NCBI RefSeq assembly: GCF_900107265.1
Contig: NZ_FNPJ01000011.1
Coordinates: 1-60,037 of the forward strand
DNA from: Nitrosomonas sp. Nm33
GTDB lineage: Bacteria; Pseudomonadota; Gammaproteobacteria; Burkholderiales; Nitrosomonadaceae
Length of the DNA stretch: 60,037 nt
Direction: 5' to 3'
A model generated the notes under the pieces. It did no database searches. It was given only the letters and a program-made list of their open reading frames with translations, and was not told the origin of the DNA. Below, piece by piece: positions 38,545 to 48,691 of the stretch (its first letter is position 1; every line of letters starts with the position of its first letter). A program made the translations under genes and the position numbers.

Positions 38545-39330
38545 ATGGGATTTCTAGACAATAAACGTATCCTCATCACCGGACTACTCAGCAATCGATC
38601 TATCGCTTATGGTATAGCCAAAGCCATGAAGCGCGAAGGGGCACAACTTGCCTTTACTTTTCAAGGAGAAGATATAAAGGATCGCGTTGCAAAACTGATT
38701 GGTGATTTTGACAGCCATTTGCTGTTTCGTTGCGATGTCAGAAATGATGAAGAAATTAATCAATGCTTTACAGATTTGGCCAAAGAGTGGGATGGATTGG
38801 ATGGTATTGTACACTCTATCGCATTTGCGCCACGCGAAGCATTAGCAGGTGATTATCTTGAAAGCGTTAATCGTGAAGCATTCAATATTGCCCATGAAGT
38901 CAGCTCTTATAGCTTTGCGGCATTAGCAAAAGCTGGCTTGGCATTAATGGAAGGAAGAAATGCCGCACTTCTAACGCTCAGTTATCTGGGCGCTGTCCGC
39001 GTTATGCCAAGTTACAATGTAATGGGCCTGGCTAAAGCCAGTCTGGAAGCAAATGTGCGTTTTATGGCTTCCAGTCTAGGTAAAAAAGGTATACGCGTAA
39101 ATGCAATCTCAGCGGGGCCGATTAAAACACTGGCGGCATCTGGCATAGCCAGTTTTGGTAAACTGCTGGGATATGCTGAGAAAGTTGCGCCATTACGAAG
39201 AAACGTTACAACTGAGGAAGTTGGTAATGTCGCTGCTTTTCTCTGTAGTGACTTAGCCAGCGGTATTACGGGCGAAATTACTTATGTTGATGCCGGATTT
39301 AATACAATCGCTTTTGATCTTGAGGAATAA
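38545..39330 (+). CDS. fabI: Enoyl-[acyl-carrier-protein] reductase [NADH]
   Basis: 261 residues. Last step of each fatty-acid elongation cycle. Short-chain dehydrogenase variant: [16 protein letters not shown] at ~13-28 (cofactor loop), the catalytic Tyr-x6-Lys in [18 protein letters not shown] (~155-172), and the substrate Tyr in [10 protein letters not shown]. Good ribosome site AGGAGAA. Convergent with ppiD, which is the usual neighbour in betaproteobacteria. Confidence 0.97.
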   Translation: MGFLDNKRILITGLLSNRSIAYGIAKAMKREGAQLAFTFQGEDIKDRVAKLIGDFDSHLLFRCDVRNDEEINQCFTDLAKEWDGLDGIVHSIAFAPREALAGDYLESVNREAFNIAHEVSSYSFAALAKAGLALMEGRNAALLTLSYLGAVRVMPSYNVMGLAKASLEANVRFMASSLGKKGIRVNAISAGPIKTLAASGIASFGKLLGYAEKVAPLRRNVTTEEVGNVAAFLCSDLASGITGEITYVDAGFNTIAFDLEE

Positions 39331-39345
39331 TAATCTATTACATTA

Positions 39346-41226
39346 TCAATAGCTTTCTTCTCGGATTTTAACATCGTATCGCTGCCTGAGGCCAAGCTGA
39401 TACGATGATAATTCCTCCTGAACAATCATCTGTTTTAACTGATTACTAAAAACTTGGTATTGAGCTTTATCCAAAGATACTGGTTCAATAACACGATTAA
39501 TACGGATCAGATTAAAACTTCCGTCTGATCCCGTTATACCTGTATAAGCTGGTAATTTACCAATTTCTGTCTGGAAAATAGTACGCAAAGTATCTATCTC
39601 CATTCCTTGGGGTCGCATATAAGATACCTCTTTAGCATCACCCCATGAAACCAAGGCATCCTCACCAGCCTGTAATTGAGCTAGTTTGGCTCTGCCTTCT
39701 TGTTCAGCCAGTTCAGCAGCAAACTGTTTCTTAACGCGATCGATGATCTCATCTCTGACCACATCTAATGATTGAATCGCCGCTGATTTGTGCTCCAATA
39801 CTCTGGCAGAAACTAAAGTATCAGACATGACTTCTATCGCTTCTGTATTGCGTTTATCGTTAATTACATCGTCTGAAAAAATTGCTTGCAGCAGTTTTTC
39901 ATTAGTAACGATTGCAGGCTCCTTCGATTTTTTATCGATCCACCCACTTTGCTTTATTGGCAAGCCAAATTTTTCTGCAGCTGGCTGCAAAGAATCACTT
40001 TGCTCGTATACTATATTGCTGAAATCTTCCGCAATTTTACCAAAACTGCTTGCTGCCTTCTGGCGTTTCAAAATCTGCTCAATATCATCTCTTACTTCTT
40101 CCAAGGATGCTATCTTCGCTGGTTTTATTTCAGAAAGTCTAATGATATGAAAGCCAAAAGCTGTTTCAACAGGACCCCGAATTTCATTAGGCTGCATTTG
40201 AAATAGCTCATCTTCAAATTCCTTAACCAATATACCACGTCCTAAGAAACCTAAATCTCCTCCTACTTTTGCTGAGCCTTGATCTTCCGAATTCTCGCTT
40301 GCCAGTTCAGCAAATTTCTCTGGCTCTACTTTTAATTGCGCCAGTAAATTCTCCGCTTTATCGCGTGCCGTGGCTTTTTCATCATCAGAAGCTGTTGCAG
40401 GAACAGTAATTAAAATATGACTGGCTTTTCGCTGTTCTTCTTGACCGAACTCACTTTGATGTTCATCAAAATAATTTTTAATTTCATCTGCCGTAACTTC
40501 TTCTTGCTGAGTCAATTCTTCTAAAGACAATACCAAATATTCAATGCGCACTCGCTCGGGCAGAAGAAAATCTGTTTGATGATTATCATAGTAAGACTGT
40601 ATTGCCGCCTCATCCGGGGTAATCTGCGATACGAAATGTTGTGGCTCAATCTTAACTTGATTTATTTCACGCTTCACTTCACTTAAGTGAGCTACATTCC
40701 GGGTTACAATGTCTGGAATCATTGCACTTCTGGTAATCGCTTCCAATAATTGCTGCTGCATAATCTCAGCTACCACACGTAATTCAAACATTGCTGGCGT
40801 CATTTCCTGACGGCGCAACAACTCTTCATAACGCTGATAAGAAAATTTTTGATCCTCGTGGAAAGCTGAAATATTCTGAATCTCGCGCGCTAATTGTGAA
40901 TCCAAAACAGTTAATCCTACATTGGCTGCTTCGCGTTTTAGCAATTTTTTCTGAATCAAACTTTCTAATACTGCCAAGCGCATCTGAGGATTATCAAACA
41001 TGGTACTGTCGAATTTATCCCCTAGCATATTACGCATGGTCTCATGTTGATTCCTAAGCGCTTGTTCAAATTCTCTTCGCGGAATCTCTTCACCTTCAAC
41101 AACTGCGACATAGCTCTCTTGACCATCAGTACGATACGACTGCACACCCCAAAACATAAATGGCAACACAGCTAGTAACAGAATAACCTGAACGATGATC
41201 TTTTTTTGATGAACAAAATCAAACAC
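39346..41226 (-). CDS. ppiD: Periplasmic folding chaperone/peptidyl-prolyl isomerase PpiD
   Basis: 626 residues. N-terminal membrane anchor (~10-27, IIVQVILLLAVLPFMFWGV), a SurA-like chaperone region (~30-200), a parvulin domain at ~265-360 (RKASHILITV... VGGDLGFLGRGILVKEFEDELFQ... GFHIIRLSEIKPAK) and a C-terminal region. It acts on exported proteins leaving the Sec channel. It follows the two tRNA genes and hupB in the usual order. Confidence 0.93.
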   Translation of the reverse strand: MFDFVHQKKIIVQVILLLAVLPFMFWGVQSYRTDGQESYVAVVEGEEIPRREFEQALRNQHETMRNMLGDKFDSTMFDNPQMRLAVLESLIQKKLLKREAANVGLTVLDSQLAREIQNISAFHEDQKFSYQRYEELLRRQEMTPAMFELRVVAEIMQQQLLEAITRSAMIPDIVTRNVAHLSEVKREINQVKIEPQHFVSQITPDEAAIQSYYDNHQTDFLLPERVRIEYLVLSLEELTQQEEVTADEIKNYFDEHQSEFGQEEQRKASHILITVPATASDDEKATARDKAENLLAQLKVEPEKFAELASENSEDQGSAKVGGDLGFLGRGILVKEFEDELFQMQPNEIRGPVETAFGFHIIRLSEIKPAKIASLEEVRDDIEQILKRQKAASSFGKIAEDFSNIVYEQSDSLQPAAEKFGLPIKQSGWIDKKSKEPAIVTNEKLLQAIFSDDVINDKRNTEAIEVMSDTLVSARVLEHKSAAIQSLDVVRDEIIDRVKKQFAAELAEQEGRAKLAQLQAGEDALVSWGDAKEVSYMRPQGMEIDTLRTIFQTEIGKLPAYTGITGSDGSFNLIRINRVIEPVSLDKAQYQVFSNQLKQMIVQEELSSYQLGLRQRYDVKIREESY

Positions 41227-41305
41227 AGCTAAAACCCAGTGAAGTAAAAAATGAGAAGGAAGGCTACACTAATATACTATTTTAAGCTCGCCCTTAATAA
41301 GAAGT

Positions 41306-41382
41306 TGGCGGAGTGGACGGGACTCGAACCCGCGACCCCCGGCGTGACAGGCCGGTATTCTAACCAACTGAACTACCACTCC
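41306..41382 (-). tRNA. tRNA-Asp (GTC)
   Basis: 77 bases including an encoded CCA. Acceptor GGAGTGG pairs with CCACTCC; anticodon GTC in CCTGTCACG; T-loop GGTTCGAGTCC. All four arms fold. Confidence 0.97.
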
Positions 41383-41416
41383 TAACCTATAAAAAATCTA
41401 ACTCTTGCTCGCTGAT

Positions 41417-41492
41417 TGGTGGGTGCTGACGGGATCGAACCGCCGACATTCGCCTTGTAAGGGCGACGCTCTACCAGCTGAGCTAAGCACCC
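41417..41492 (-). tRNA. tRNA-Val (TAC)
   Basis: 76 bases including CCA. Acceptor GGGTGCT pairs with AGCACCC; anticodon TAC in CCTTACAAG; T-loop GGTTCGATCCC. It lies between hupB and tRNA-Asp, probably co-transcribed. Confidence 0.97.
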
Positions 41493-41515
41493 AACCTTGC
41501 TCTGTAAGATAACGC

Positions 41516-41788
41516 TTAGTTTACCGCATCTTTGAGTGCTTTACCAGCGGTGAATTTTGGTACTTTTGCCGCTTTGATTTTTATGACTTCTCCAGTACGG
41601 GGATTGCGACCAGTACGTGCAGCTCTTTTTCCTATTTTAAAGGTTCCAAAACCAACTAAGGTGACACTTTCATTCTTTTTAAGCGCAGATTTAATCGCAG
41701 ATAGCGCACCATTTAATGCATCTCCTGCAGATGCTTTAGAAATACCAGCAGACTCTGCAATGGCATCGATAAGATCAGATTTGTTCAT
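41516..41788 (-). CDS. hupB: DNA-binding protein HU-beta
   Basis: 90 residues, the whole HU fold: [21 protein letters not shown], then [19 protein letters not shown] and the DNA-binding arm [20 protein letters not shown] bends and compacts DNA. AAGGGG precedes the ATG. Followed by tRNA-Val, tRNA-Asp and ppiD; lon, its frequent upstream neighbour, is not here. Confidence 0.97.
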   Translation of the reverse strand: MNKSDLIDAIAESAGISKASAGDALNGALSAIKSALKKNESVTLVGFGTFKIGKRAARTGRNPRTGEVIKIKAAKVPKFTAGKALKDAVN

Positions 41789-42068
41789 TTAATTCCCCTT
41801 GTGCGTTATTGGGTTAGTGGTAGTTAAATCACAAACAAAAAATTCTGCAAACGCCCTTATATCAAGCCTTTTGCGCCTGGTCAAGTCATTACCTTAAAAT
41901 TTCTTTTTTTTTGGGTATTTTTATCCAGAAAATATAGAGACTATCTCTTAAGGACAGCACATAAGGCGCAAGGAGCCAAACTCGACAAAATCACATTTTA
42001 AAAAAAGAGATAATCACCGCCAGAATTTAAAATTTACTCAGCACCTATAGTGCATATTATAAGCACTA

Positions 42069-43058
42069 TCAATCAAACTCTGTTCTCGGTTCACGTTCGA
42101 GAATTTTCTTAACTACCATTTCAGCAGGCACCCCATCATAAATAACACTACATACTGCTTGTGTCACGGGCATCTCGATCTTTAAGTGTCGACTCATTCG
42201 CTCCGCCTCTCGTGCAGTATGCACTCCTTCTGCTACATGACCGATTTTCTGTAAAATATCAGGCAGCAATTGGCCAGCAGCTAACAGCATCCCTACTTGG
42301 CGGTTACGCGACATGTCACCCGTGCAAGTTAAAATCAGATCACCAATGCCGGCTAATCCCATAAATGTCTCTCTGCAGCCACCCAATGCCACACCCAGAC
42401 GCGTAATTTCTGCTAAACCACGTGTTATTAATGCTGCCCGTGCATTATTGCCCAGTTTTAATCCATCAGAAATCCCGGTGGCAATTGCAATAACATTCTT
42501 TATAGCTCCACCGGTTTCTACACCAACCACATCGTTGCTCGAATAAATACGTAAGCAAGTTGTGTGAATTTTACCAATAATATATTTAGAAAACTGATCG
42601 TCATCTGATGCTAATGTTAGTGCTGTAGGTAATCCTTGCGCTACTTCTTGTGCGAAGCTTGGGCCTGATAAAATACCACAGGGCGCTGTTTCAGAATAAA
42701 CTTCCTGCACTATTTGATGAGGCAGCAACGCCGATTGCGCCTCAAACCCCTTACATCCAAGAATTATTGGCAATGCTTTACTTATTACTCTAATTTTTTG
42801 CAATAACTCACGCAATCCAGCAACAGGAACAGCAATCAGAATAAATTCAGCAGTTTTGACAGCAAGCTCAAGCTCTGATGTCAATTTCAAGGAATCAGGT
42901 AAAAATAAATCAGGAAGATAGCGTCGATTAACCCGCTGCGCTAAAAGCTCAGCCAACTGGTTCTGATCTCTCGTCCACAATGTGACCTGATGATTTACTG
43001 AAAGATTGATGGCTAGGGCTGTGCCCCAGGCACCTGCTCCTAATATGGCAATTTTCAT
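42069..43058 (-). CDS. gpsA: NAD(P)-dependent glycerol-3-phosphate dehydrogenase
   Basis: 329 residues. Makes sn-glycerol-3-phosphate for phospholipids. Nucleotide loop ILGAGAWGTALAINLS at ~4-19, LSGPSFAQEVAQGLPTAL at ~133-150, and GGAIKNVIAIATGISDGLKLG with the catalytic Lys at ~187. Its ATG overlaps the stop of the SH3 gene by four bases; the order grxC-secB-(SH3)-gpsA is a betaproteobacterial one. Confidence 0.97.
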   Translation of the reverse strand: MKIAILGAGAWGTALAINLSVNHQVTLWTRDQNQLAELLAQRVNRRYLPDLFLPDSLKLTSELELAVKTAEFILIAVPVAGLRELLQKIRVISKALPIILGCKGFEAQSALLPHQIVQEVYSETAPCGILSGPSFAQEVAQGLPTALTLASDDDQFSKYIIGKIHTTCLRIYSSNDVVGVETGGAIKNVIAIATGISDGLKLGNNARAALITRGLAEITRLGVALGGCRETFMGLAGIGDLILTCTGDMSRNRQVGMLLAAGQLLPDILQKIGHVAEGVHTAREAERMSRHLKIEMPVTQAVCSVIYDGVPAEMVVKKILEREPRTEFD

Positions 43059-43516
43059 AAGCCCCAGACCTGATTAGATCTGATATAACCAATCTGACCG
43101 TCACGATGACGTACTTTAACCCAGTCGGCAACATCGGAGCTTAACCATTCTATAACCACATTTTTTTGGGCCTGAAAAAGTAAGGGCGAATGAACATCTG
43201 GCGACTGATATACATCAGCTAATGGAGCAGTCACAATAACAAAGCGCTTATCACTTAGAAATTTTCTCTCTACCCACGCAACCCCACCACTACTATCGCG
43301 TACTTTCACCCATCCCTCAACTTTCGCTATTACTTTTAGCGGTAGATGAAGACTTACTACATATAATTTTTCAGCATTCAGCGAAGGAGCGTCATACATT
43401 ATGACAGCATTCTCTGAGACAGAAAAAAATTCTGTTTCTGCAGCCACACTCCAACACGGGAAAATAAGCAAAAAAAACAGAAAGAAACTTTCGATCAAGC
43501 CCCTTCTTTGTAGCAA
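43055..43516 (-). CDS. Periplasmic SH3-domain protein
   Basis: 153 residues. Signal peptide (~8-25, IESFFLFFLLIFPCWSVAAE) followed by two bacterial SH3-like repeats: one at ~32-90 (YDAPSLNAEKLYVV... VEGWVKVRDSSGGVAWVERKFL) and one at ~95-150 (DVYQSPDVHSPLLFQAQ... VADWVKVRHRDGQIGYIRSNQVWGL). Such domains bind peptidoglycan or peptides outside the cytoplasm. It is placed between secB and gpsA and overlaps gpsA by four bases. Exact role unknown. Confidence 0.8.
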   Translation of the reverse strand: MLQRRGLIESFFLFFLLIFPCWSVAAETEFFSVSENAVIMYDAPSLNAEKLYVVSLHLPLKVIAKVEGWVKVRDSSGGVAWVERKFLSDKRFVIVTAPLADVYQSPDVHSPLLFQAQKNVVIEWLSSDVADWVKVRHRDGQIGYIRSNQVWGL

Positions 43517-43528
43517 GTGAACCTCCTT

Positions 43529-44005
43529 TTAATGGACGCTTTCTGTTTCAGATGTTTTTTGAGTCATCTCGGTTTTTGATTCAGCCTGCTGCTTTTTCTG
43601 ATGATAAATGACTTCAAAATTGACTGGATTAAGGATGACTGGAGGAAATCCTGCGCGCACCACCGTATCCGACACAGTTTCACGCAAATAAGGAAATAAA
43701 ATATTTGGACATACGATCCCCAGTACAGGATCAATATCATTTCCCGGCACGTTACGTATCCGAAAGATCCCAGCCTGTTGAGCCTCAACCAAAAACATGG
43801 TTTTCTCCTTAATTCGAGAAGTAACAGTGATCGTCAACATAACTTCGTATATATCTCCCTCAATACATGTATCTTGAGTACTTAACTGTAAGTTAATCTC
43901 GGGAACCTCCCGATCAAGAAAAATATGCGGTGCATTTGGAATTTCAAGGGAAAGATCCTTGACATAAATTTTCTCAATGGCAAATACAGGTTGTTGCTCA
44001 CTCAT
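43529..44005 (-). CDS. secB: Protein-export chaperone SecB
   Basis: 158 residues. Tetrameric chaperone that keeps preproteins unfolded and hands them to SecA. Recognised by AIEKIYVKDLSLEIPNAPHIF at ~9-29 and CPNILFPYLRETVSDTVVRAGFPPVILNPVNFEVIY (read in pieces, ~103-138). The tail is polar. Same strand as grxC, 63 bases after it. Confidence 0.96.
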   Translation of the reverse strand: MSEQQPVFAIEKIYVKDLSLEIPNAPHIFLDREVPEINLQLSTQDTCIEGDIYEVMLTITVTSRIKEKTMFLVEAQQAGIFRIRNVPGNDIDPVLGIVCPNILFPYLRETVSDTVVRAGFPPVILNPVNFEVIYHQKKQQAESKTEMTQKTSETESVH

Positions 44006-44068
44006 ATTAGATTCTAATTGGAATAATTGATAATAAAGATTATTAAACGATAGAGCATCACTAAAAAA

Positions 44069-44332
44069 TCAGGTTGATAACAGTTTTATGACTCCCCCTT
44101 GCTGATCGAGTCGCGCAAGATCATCATAGCCTCCTATGTGGGTTTCCCCAATATAGATTTGAGGTACGGTGCGTCGCCCAGTTTTTTTGATCATTTCAGT
44201 ACGTTGATCGGGATGTAAATCAACTCTGATTTTATCAATTTCCTCAACACCTCTGGATCGCAGCAACTTCTCCGCCATCGCGCAATAAGGACAAAAACCT
44301 GATACATACATGACCACCTTTGCCATATTCAC
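44069..44332 (-). CDS. grxC: Glutaredoxin 3
   Basis: 87 residues. Thiol-disulfide exchange with glutathione. Active site CPYC in SGFCPYCAMAEKLL (~11-24), the cis-Pro in RTVPQIYIGETHIGGYDDL (~54-72). Upstream of secB and 12 bases after the rhodanese gene. Confidence 0.96.
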   Translation of the reverse strand: MNMAKVVMYVSGFCPYCAMAEKLLRSRGVEEIDKIRVDLHPDQRTEMIKKTGRRTVPQIYIGETHIGGYDDLARLDQQGGVIKLLST

Positions 44333-44344
44333 TTTCTACCCATT

Positions 44345-44761
44345 TTAGCGATCTTTTACCATTGGAAGATTTTCTCGTCGCCATGTATCGATACCACCGC
44401 TAAGATTGTAAACCTTCTTGAAGCCATTTTTACGTAAAACTGCACCAGCATGACCTGCACGTAGACCAGGTTGAAATATCACAACAATAGGTCTGTCCTT
44501 GAATTTCTCCAGTTCATGCCAGCGCTCCCCTATCCTCTCAACAAAAATATGTTTAGAATTCGGAGGATGACCTTCAGCATATTCACGATCATCCCTCACA
44601 TCAAGGATTACCGCATCTTCGTAATTAATAAACCTGATTGCTCTCTGAGCATCTATTTCTTTAGCAGAATTGCGTGAAAGCATTGGCCATAACAACATAC
44701 CGCCACTCATCATAGCAGCAACAATAAAAAAAACATTATCCTGTAAAAAGGTTGATTCCAT
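44345..44761 (-). CDS. Rhodanese-like protein with membrane anchor, catalytic Cys absent
   Basis: 138 residues. One N-terminal membrane segment (~8-25) and a rhodanese domain at ~38-135 (AVILDVRDDREYAEGHPPNSKHI... VYNLSGGIDTWRRENLP). In active sulfurtransferases the loop after the PIVV strand holds a Cys (type V-x-C-x-x-G-x-R); here it reads VVIFQPGLRAGHA with no Cys, so sulfur transfer seems unlikely and a binding role is more plausible. First gene of the grxC-secB-gpsA group. Confidence 0.85.
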   Translation of the reverse strand: MESTFLQDNVFFIVAAMMSGGMLLWPMLSRNSAKEIDAQRAIRFINYEDAVILDVRDDREYAEGHPPNSKHIFVERIGERWHELEKFKDRPIVVIFQPGLRAGHAGAVLRKNGFKKVYNLSGGIDTWRRENLPMVKDR

Positions 44762-45145
44762 ATAAGTAAGCGCCCGCTCCAGTTTTCGTCATTCAGTTTT
44801 TAATAATTTGTTATTTTAGCAAAGTAGCATTCAAGAATCTCCATCTCTTAAAAAATCTAAAATCTGGCAGCGACGATAATAGCAAAATAATTCATCATGA
44901 AAACGCTGATAATCCACAGCATGCTTTACACAATTTTATCCTCAAGATTTTTATTAGAATTTGACTACATTAATAACCACTTAAGCAGAAATGGAATAAT
45001 ATTTTTATATGACTATAAAGTAATTTAATACAACAAAAAACAACGAAGATCACAGGGATATGCTGCGTTCTTTGTCAAAATATAATAAAATTGTGGTACA
45101 TCAATCGCTTTTACAAACTACTCGCTTCTTCTTTTGAAGGTCAAC
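44762..45145. other. 384-base divergent spacer
   Basis: AT-rich region between the minus-strand rhodanese operon and gpmA. TATAAT at 45081-45086 may be the gpmA -10, with a poor -35. No gene seen. Confidence 0.4.
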
Positions 45146-45895
45146 ATGAAAAAACTCGTTCTCCTGCGGCATGGAGAAAGCATTTGGAATAAAGAAAATC
45201 GCTTTACTGGCTGGACAGATGTAGATTTAACCCCAAGGGGACAGGAAGAAGCCAGATCTGCTGGTCGGCTCTTGCAAGAGAATGGATTTATTTTTGATGT
45301 AGCTTATACTTCAGTGCTAAAACGTGCCATTCGCACGCTTTGGATTACACTTGATCAAATGGATCAGATGTGGGTTCCAATTAATCTTAGTTGGCGATTA
45401 AATGAACGGCATTACGGCGCATTACAAGGGTTGAACAAAGCAGAAACAGCTACTCGTTATGGCGAAAAACAAGTCTTACTATGGCGGCGTGGCTACGATA
45501 TTCAGCCTCCAACTCTTACAATTGATGATAAACGCTACCCCGGTTTTGATCCTCGCTATAGCAATGTATCCAAGCAGGATATTCCTCTGACTGAGAGTCT
45601 CAAAGATACAGTCACTAGATTTTTACCTTTTTGGATCCAAACTATTGCGCCGCAAATCAAAGCAGGGCAACGCGCAATTATCGTAGCGCACGGTAATTCC
45701 TTGCGAGCGCTCATTAAATATCTTGATAATATTTCAGATCAAGATATTCTTAACTATAACATACCTACTGGCGTTCCTCTGGTTTATGAGCTAGACGATA
45801 ACTTAAAACCCATTCGCAACTACTATCTCGGTAACTTGGCTGAAATTGAAAAAGCCATATCAACTGTAGCAAACCAGACCAAAGCGGATGTTTAA
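45146..45895 (+). CDS. gpmA: 2,3-bisphosphoglycerate-dependent phosphoglycerate mutase
   Basis: 249 residues from the ATG at 45146, which has GAAGG five bases upstream; a TTG at 45134 is in frame but has none. Interconverts 3- and 2-phosphoglycerate. Phosphohistidine motif [18 protein letters not shown] at ~6-23, [17 protein letters not shown], and the second His in [16 protein letters not shown]. First of gpmA-envC-ctpA-moeB. Confidence 0.96.
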   Translation: MKKLVLLRHGESIWNKENRFTGWTDVDLTPRGQEEARSAGRLLQENGFIFDVAYTSVLKRAIRTLWITLDQMDQMWVPINLSWRLNERHYGALQGLNKAETATRYGEKQVLLWRRGYDIQPPTLTIDDKRYPGFDPRYSNVSKQDIPLTESLKDTVTRFLPFWIQTIAPQIKAGQRAIIVAHGNSLRALIKYLDNISDQDILNYNIPTGVPLVYELDDNLKPIRNYYLGNLAEIEKAISTVANQTKADV

Positions 45896-45957
45896 CTTAA
45901 CGTATCTGGAAAATCGTGCACCCATAGACATTGTGCACGATATATCTGAAATAAATC

Positions 45958-47175
45958 ATGTATTCCAATGGAAGTGATACACTGCGCAAAATCATTACGT
46001 TTTTTTTAGCTCTCATATGCACAGGCCAGCTTTATGCCAACCCCCAAGCCAGCAAAGACTTAAAGCAGTTACAAAATCGCATTAAAGCTTTACAAAAAGA
46101 TCTGGCAAGCAAGGAAACATCTAAAACTGAAGCAGCAGATGCTTTACGCGAATCAGAGCGCACTATTAGCAAAACCAATCGAATATTGCTAATGCTTGCT
46201 CAACAGCTGATTGACGCCAATAACAGTCTTGATCAATTATTAGATCAATCTAAACAGATTCAAAGTGAAATTAAAATGCAGCAAGAGCAACTCGGTAAGA
46301 TGCTTTACTATCAATACATAAACGGACAGCAAGATTACACGCAGTTGCTGCTCAAACAGCAAGATCCCAATCAAATAGCACGCAATCTTCATTACTATGG
46401 ATACCTCAAGCGAGCACGCTCTGAAAATATTAATACCTTACGTACTCAGCTTGAACAATTGGACATATTAACTCACGAAAGCCACGCAAAAAAAGAAGAA
46501 ATTGTAAAAATTCAAACTGAGCAAACTAAACGAAAGCAACAACTAGAACAAGAAAAAATCAAACGAGAAGAAATTCTAGCAAATCTTTCCGAAGAAATTA
46601 CCCAGCAACAGCAAGAAATCAGCAAGCTCAAAAGTGATGAGCAGCGGTTGTCTAATCTAGTAAAAGAAATCGATAGACTGCTTAGCCAAAAAAAATCTAC
46701 GCCCCCAGTCACGGATAAACCTTCCCAATCTTCGCTCCATAACAGCTTACTTCCTGATTCTTCTGCCAGCGGACATTCATTTGCATCACTCAAAGGCCAA
46801 CTACGATTACCAATAAGAGGGGAACTTGTTAACCGTTTTGACAGTCCACGGCAGGAGGGAGGAATTAAATGGAAAGGATTATTTATTCGCTCCCAAAATG
46901 GCAATGAGGTGAAAGCAATAGCGAGCGGACAAGTTGTATTTGCCGATTGGTTGCGTGGATTTGGTAACCTTATGATTTTGGATCATGGCAACAACTATAT
47001 GAGTCTTTATGGTTACAATGAAGCTATTTACAAACGTGTTGGCGATCAAGTTCGAAGTGGCGATACGATAGCCACTGTAGGAAACAGCGGTGGTCACCGT
47101 GAATCAGGTTTATACTTTGAATTGCGACACCAGGGTAAACCATTTGATCCGTTGACTTGGGTAAAAATAGAATGA
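45958..47175 (+). CDS. envC: Murein hydrolase activator EnvC-like protein
   Basis: 405 residues. Signal peptide (~10-27), a long coiled coil (~30-240, many Lys/Glu/Gln heptads) and a C-terminal LytM/M23 domain (~285-405). The zinc ligands of true M23 peptidases are degenerate: the last motif reads GLYFELRHQG in place of H-x-H-F-E. EnvC has such a degenerate domain and activates amidases AmiA/AmiB at the septum; this gene probably does the same. 62 bases after gpmA. Confidence 0.88.
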   Translation: MYSNGSDTLRKIITFFLALICTGQLYANPQASKDLKQLQNRIKALQKDLASKETSKTEAADALRESERTISKTNRILLMLAQQLIDANNSLDQLLDQSKQIQSEIKMQQEQLGKMLYYQYINGQQDYTQLLLKQQDPNQIARNLHYYGYLKRARSENINTLRTQLEQLDILTHESHAKKEEIVKIQTEQTKRKQQLEQEKIKREEILANLSEEITQQQQEISKLKSDEQRLSNLVKEIDRLLSQKKSTPPVTDKPSQSSLHNSLLPDSSASGHSFASLKGQLRLPIRGELVNRFDSPRQEGGIKWKGLFIRSQNGNEVKAIASGQVVFADWLRGFGNLMILDHGNNYMSLYGYNEAIYKRVGDQVRSGDTIATVGNSGGHRESGLYFELRHQGKPFDPLTWVKIE

Positions 47176-47221
47176 AATTTATGGTAAAAATAGTAAAGTT
47201 GATAGGCGCGGAGAATATGTG

Positions 47222-48649
47222 ATGCATAATTTTATGAAGAAACTCAGTTTAATCCTCTTGGGAGTTGCTGCTGGAGTAATGATCAGTCTCAACTTTTCCG
47301 CTGTAGCTGATAAAGCACTCAAAACGGAATTGCCTCCTCTCCCAATCGAAGAATTACGAGCCTTTACCCAGGTATTTGGTCGCATTAAAAGCGATTATGT
47401 CGAGCCAGTCGATGATAAGAAACTTATCACTGAAGCCATCAACGGCATGCTGGTTGGCTTGGATCCGCATTCTGCCTATTTGGACAGCGAAGAATATAAA
47501 GAACTGCAAATCGGCACCCAAGGTGAATTTGGTGGACTCGGCATCCAGGTTACCATGGAAGATGGCTTGGTCAAAGTCATTTCACCCATTGAAGACACGC
47601 CAGCATTTCGGGCTGGTATCAAAACAGGTGATCTGATCATCAAACTGGATGATACTGCAGTGAAAGGTATGACCCTTAACGAGGCGATCAAACGCATGCG
47701 TGGCAAACCTGATACCTCGATTACACTTACTATCGCTCGGGAAGGTGAAAATGAGCCGCTGGTATTCACATTGGTGCGCGCCATTATCAAAATTGAAAGC
47801 GTTAAAGCAAAATTAGTTGAACCTGGCTATGGTTATTTGCGAGTCACACAATTCCAGGAACATACAGGTGAAAATCTAGCTCAGGCAATTGAGAAGCTAT
47901 TCAAGGAAAGCAAAATTCCCATGAAAGGGTTGGTGCTTGATTTAAGAAATGATCCCGGTGGATTACTCAACAGCGCTGTGGCCGTATCGGCAGCATTTCT
48001 TCCAACTAATGCGCTCGTCGTCTATACAGAGGGACGCACAAGCGATGCAAAAATGCGACTCATGGCCAGTCCTGAATATTATCTGCGTGGACCAGGTAAA
48101 GATTATTTGACAGGATTACCACCGGCAATTAAATCAGTGCCCATGATCACACTAGTAAACGGGGGTTCAGCTTCCGCCTCTGAAATTGTTGCAGGTGCGC
48201 TACAGGATCACAAACGCTCCATCGTCATGGGCACTCAGACATTTGGCAAAGGTTCAGTGCAGACTATCCTGCCCCTTGGCAACAATACCGCAATTAAGCT
48301 GACAACAGCCCGGTACTACACACCTAACGGACAATCCATTCAAGCTAAGGGCATCACGCCGGATATTATCGATGAAACGGATGATGCATCCCGGCAATTG
48401 CGTGAATCAGATCTTAGTCGGCATCTGCGTAGTAACAAAGTTGATGAAGTCATGAAAATTGATGCAGATTCACAGAAAGCCAATGGATCGGAAGATAAAC
48501 CCAAAGACAAAAAATCTACCACTAAGAAAAGAACTACCCCTCTTGAGTTTGGTTCTAGTGATGATCTTTTGCTTACCAGAGCCATTCAGCATCTGAAAGA
48601 TGGAGAAACAAAAAGAAAATCTACAAAAACTGCAAAGAAAAGTAGTTAA
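47222..48649 (+). CDS. ctpA: S41 carboxy-terminal processing protease
   Basis: 475 residues from ATG 47222 (GGAG eight bases upstream; GTG 47219 is an alternative). N-terminal membrane/signal segment, PDZ domain (~90-175, GEFGGLGIQVTMEDGLVKVISP), S41 protease with the catalytic Ser in NGGSASASEIVAGAL and Lys in TFGKGSVQTILPLG, and a Lys-rich C-terminal tail. Tail-specific periplasmic protease that may process wall enzymes. Between envC and moeB. Confidence 0.93.
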   Translation: MHNFMKKLSLILLGVAAGVMISLNFSAVADKALKTELPPLPIEELRAFTQVFGRIKSDYVEPVDDKKLITEAINGMLVGLDPHSAYLDSEEYKELQIGTQGEFGGLGIQVTMEDGLVKVISPIEDTPAFRAGIKTGDLIIKLDDTAVKGMTLNEAIKRMRGKPDTSITLTIAREGENEPLVFTLVRAIIKIESVKAKLVEPGYGYLRVTQFQEHTGENLAQAIEKLFKESKIPMKGLVLDLRNDPGGLLNSAVAVSAAFLPTNALVVYTEGRTSDAKMRLMASPEYYLRGPGKDYLTGLPPAIKSVPMITLVNGGSASASEIVAGALQDHKRSIVMGTQTFGKGSVQTILPLGNNTAIKLTTARYYTPNGQSIQAKGITPDIIDETDDASRQLRESDLSRHLRSNKVDEVMKIDADSQKANGSEDKPKDKKSTTKKRTTPLEFGSSDDLLLTRAIQHLKDGETKRKSTKTAKKSS

Positions 48650-48691
48650 TTCCTTAGCAATGCAATAGCTGAAAAGTGAGGTGGGAGGATC

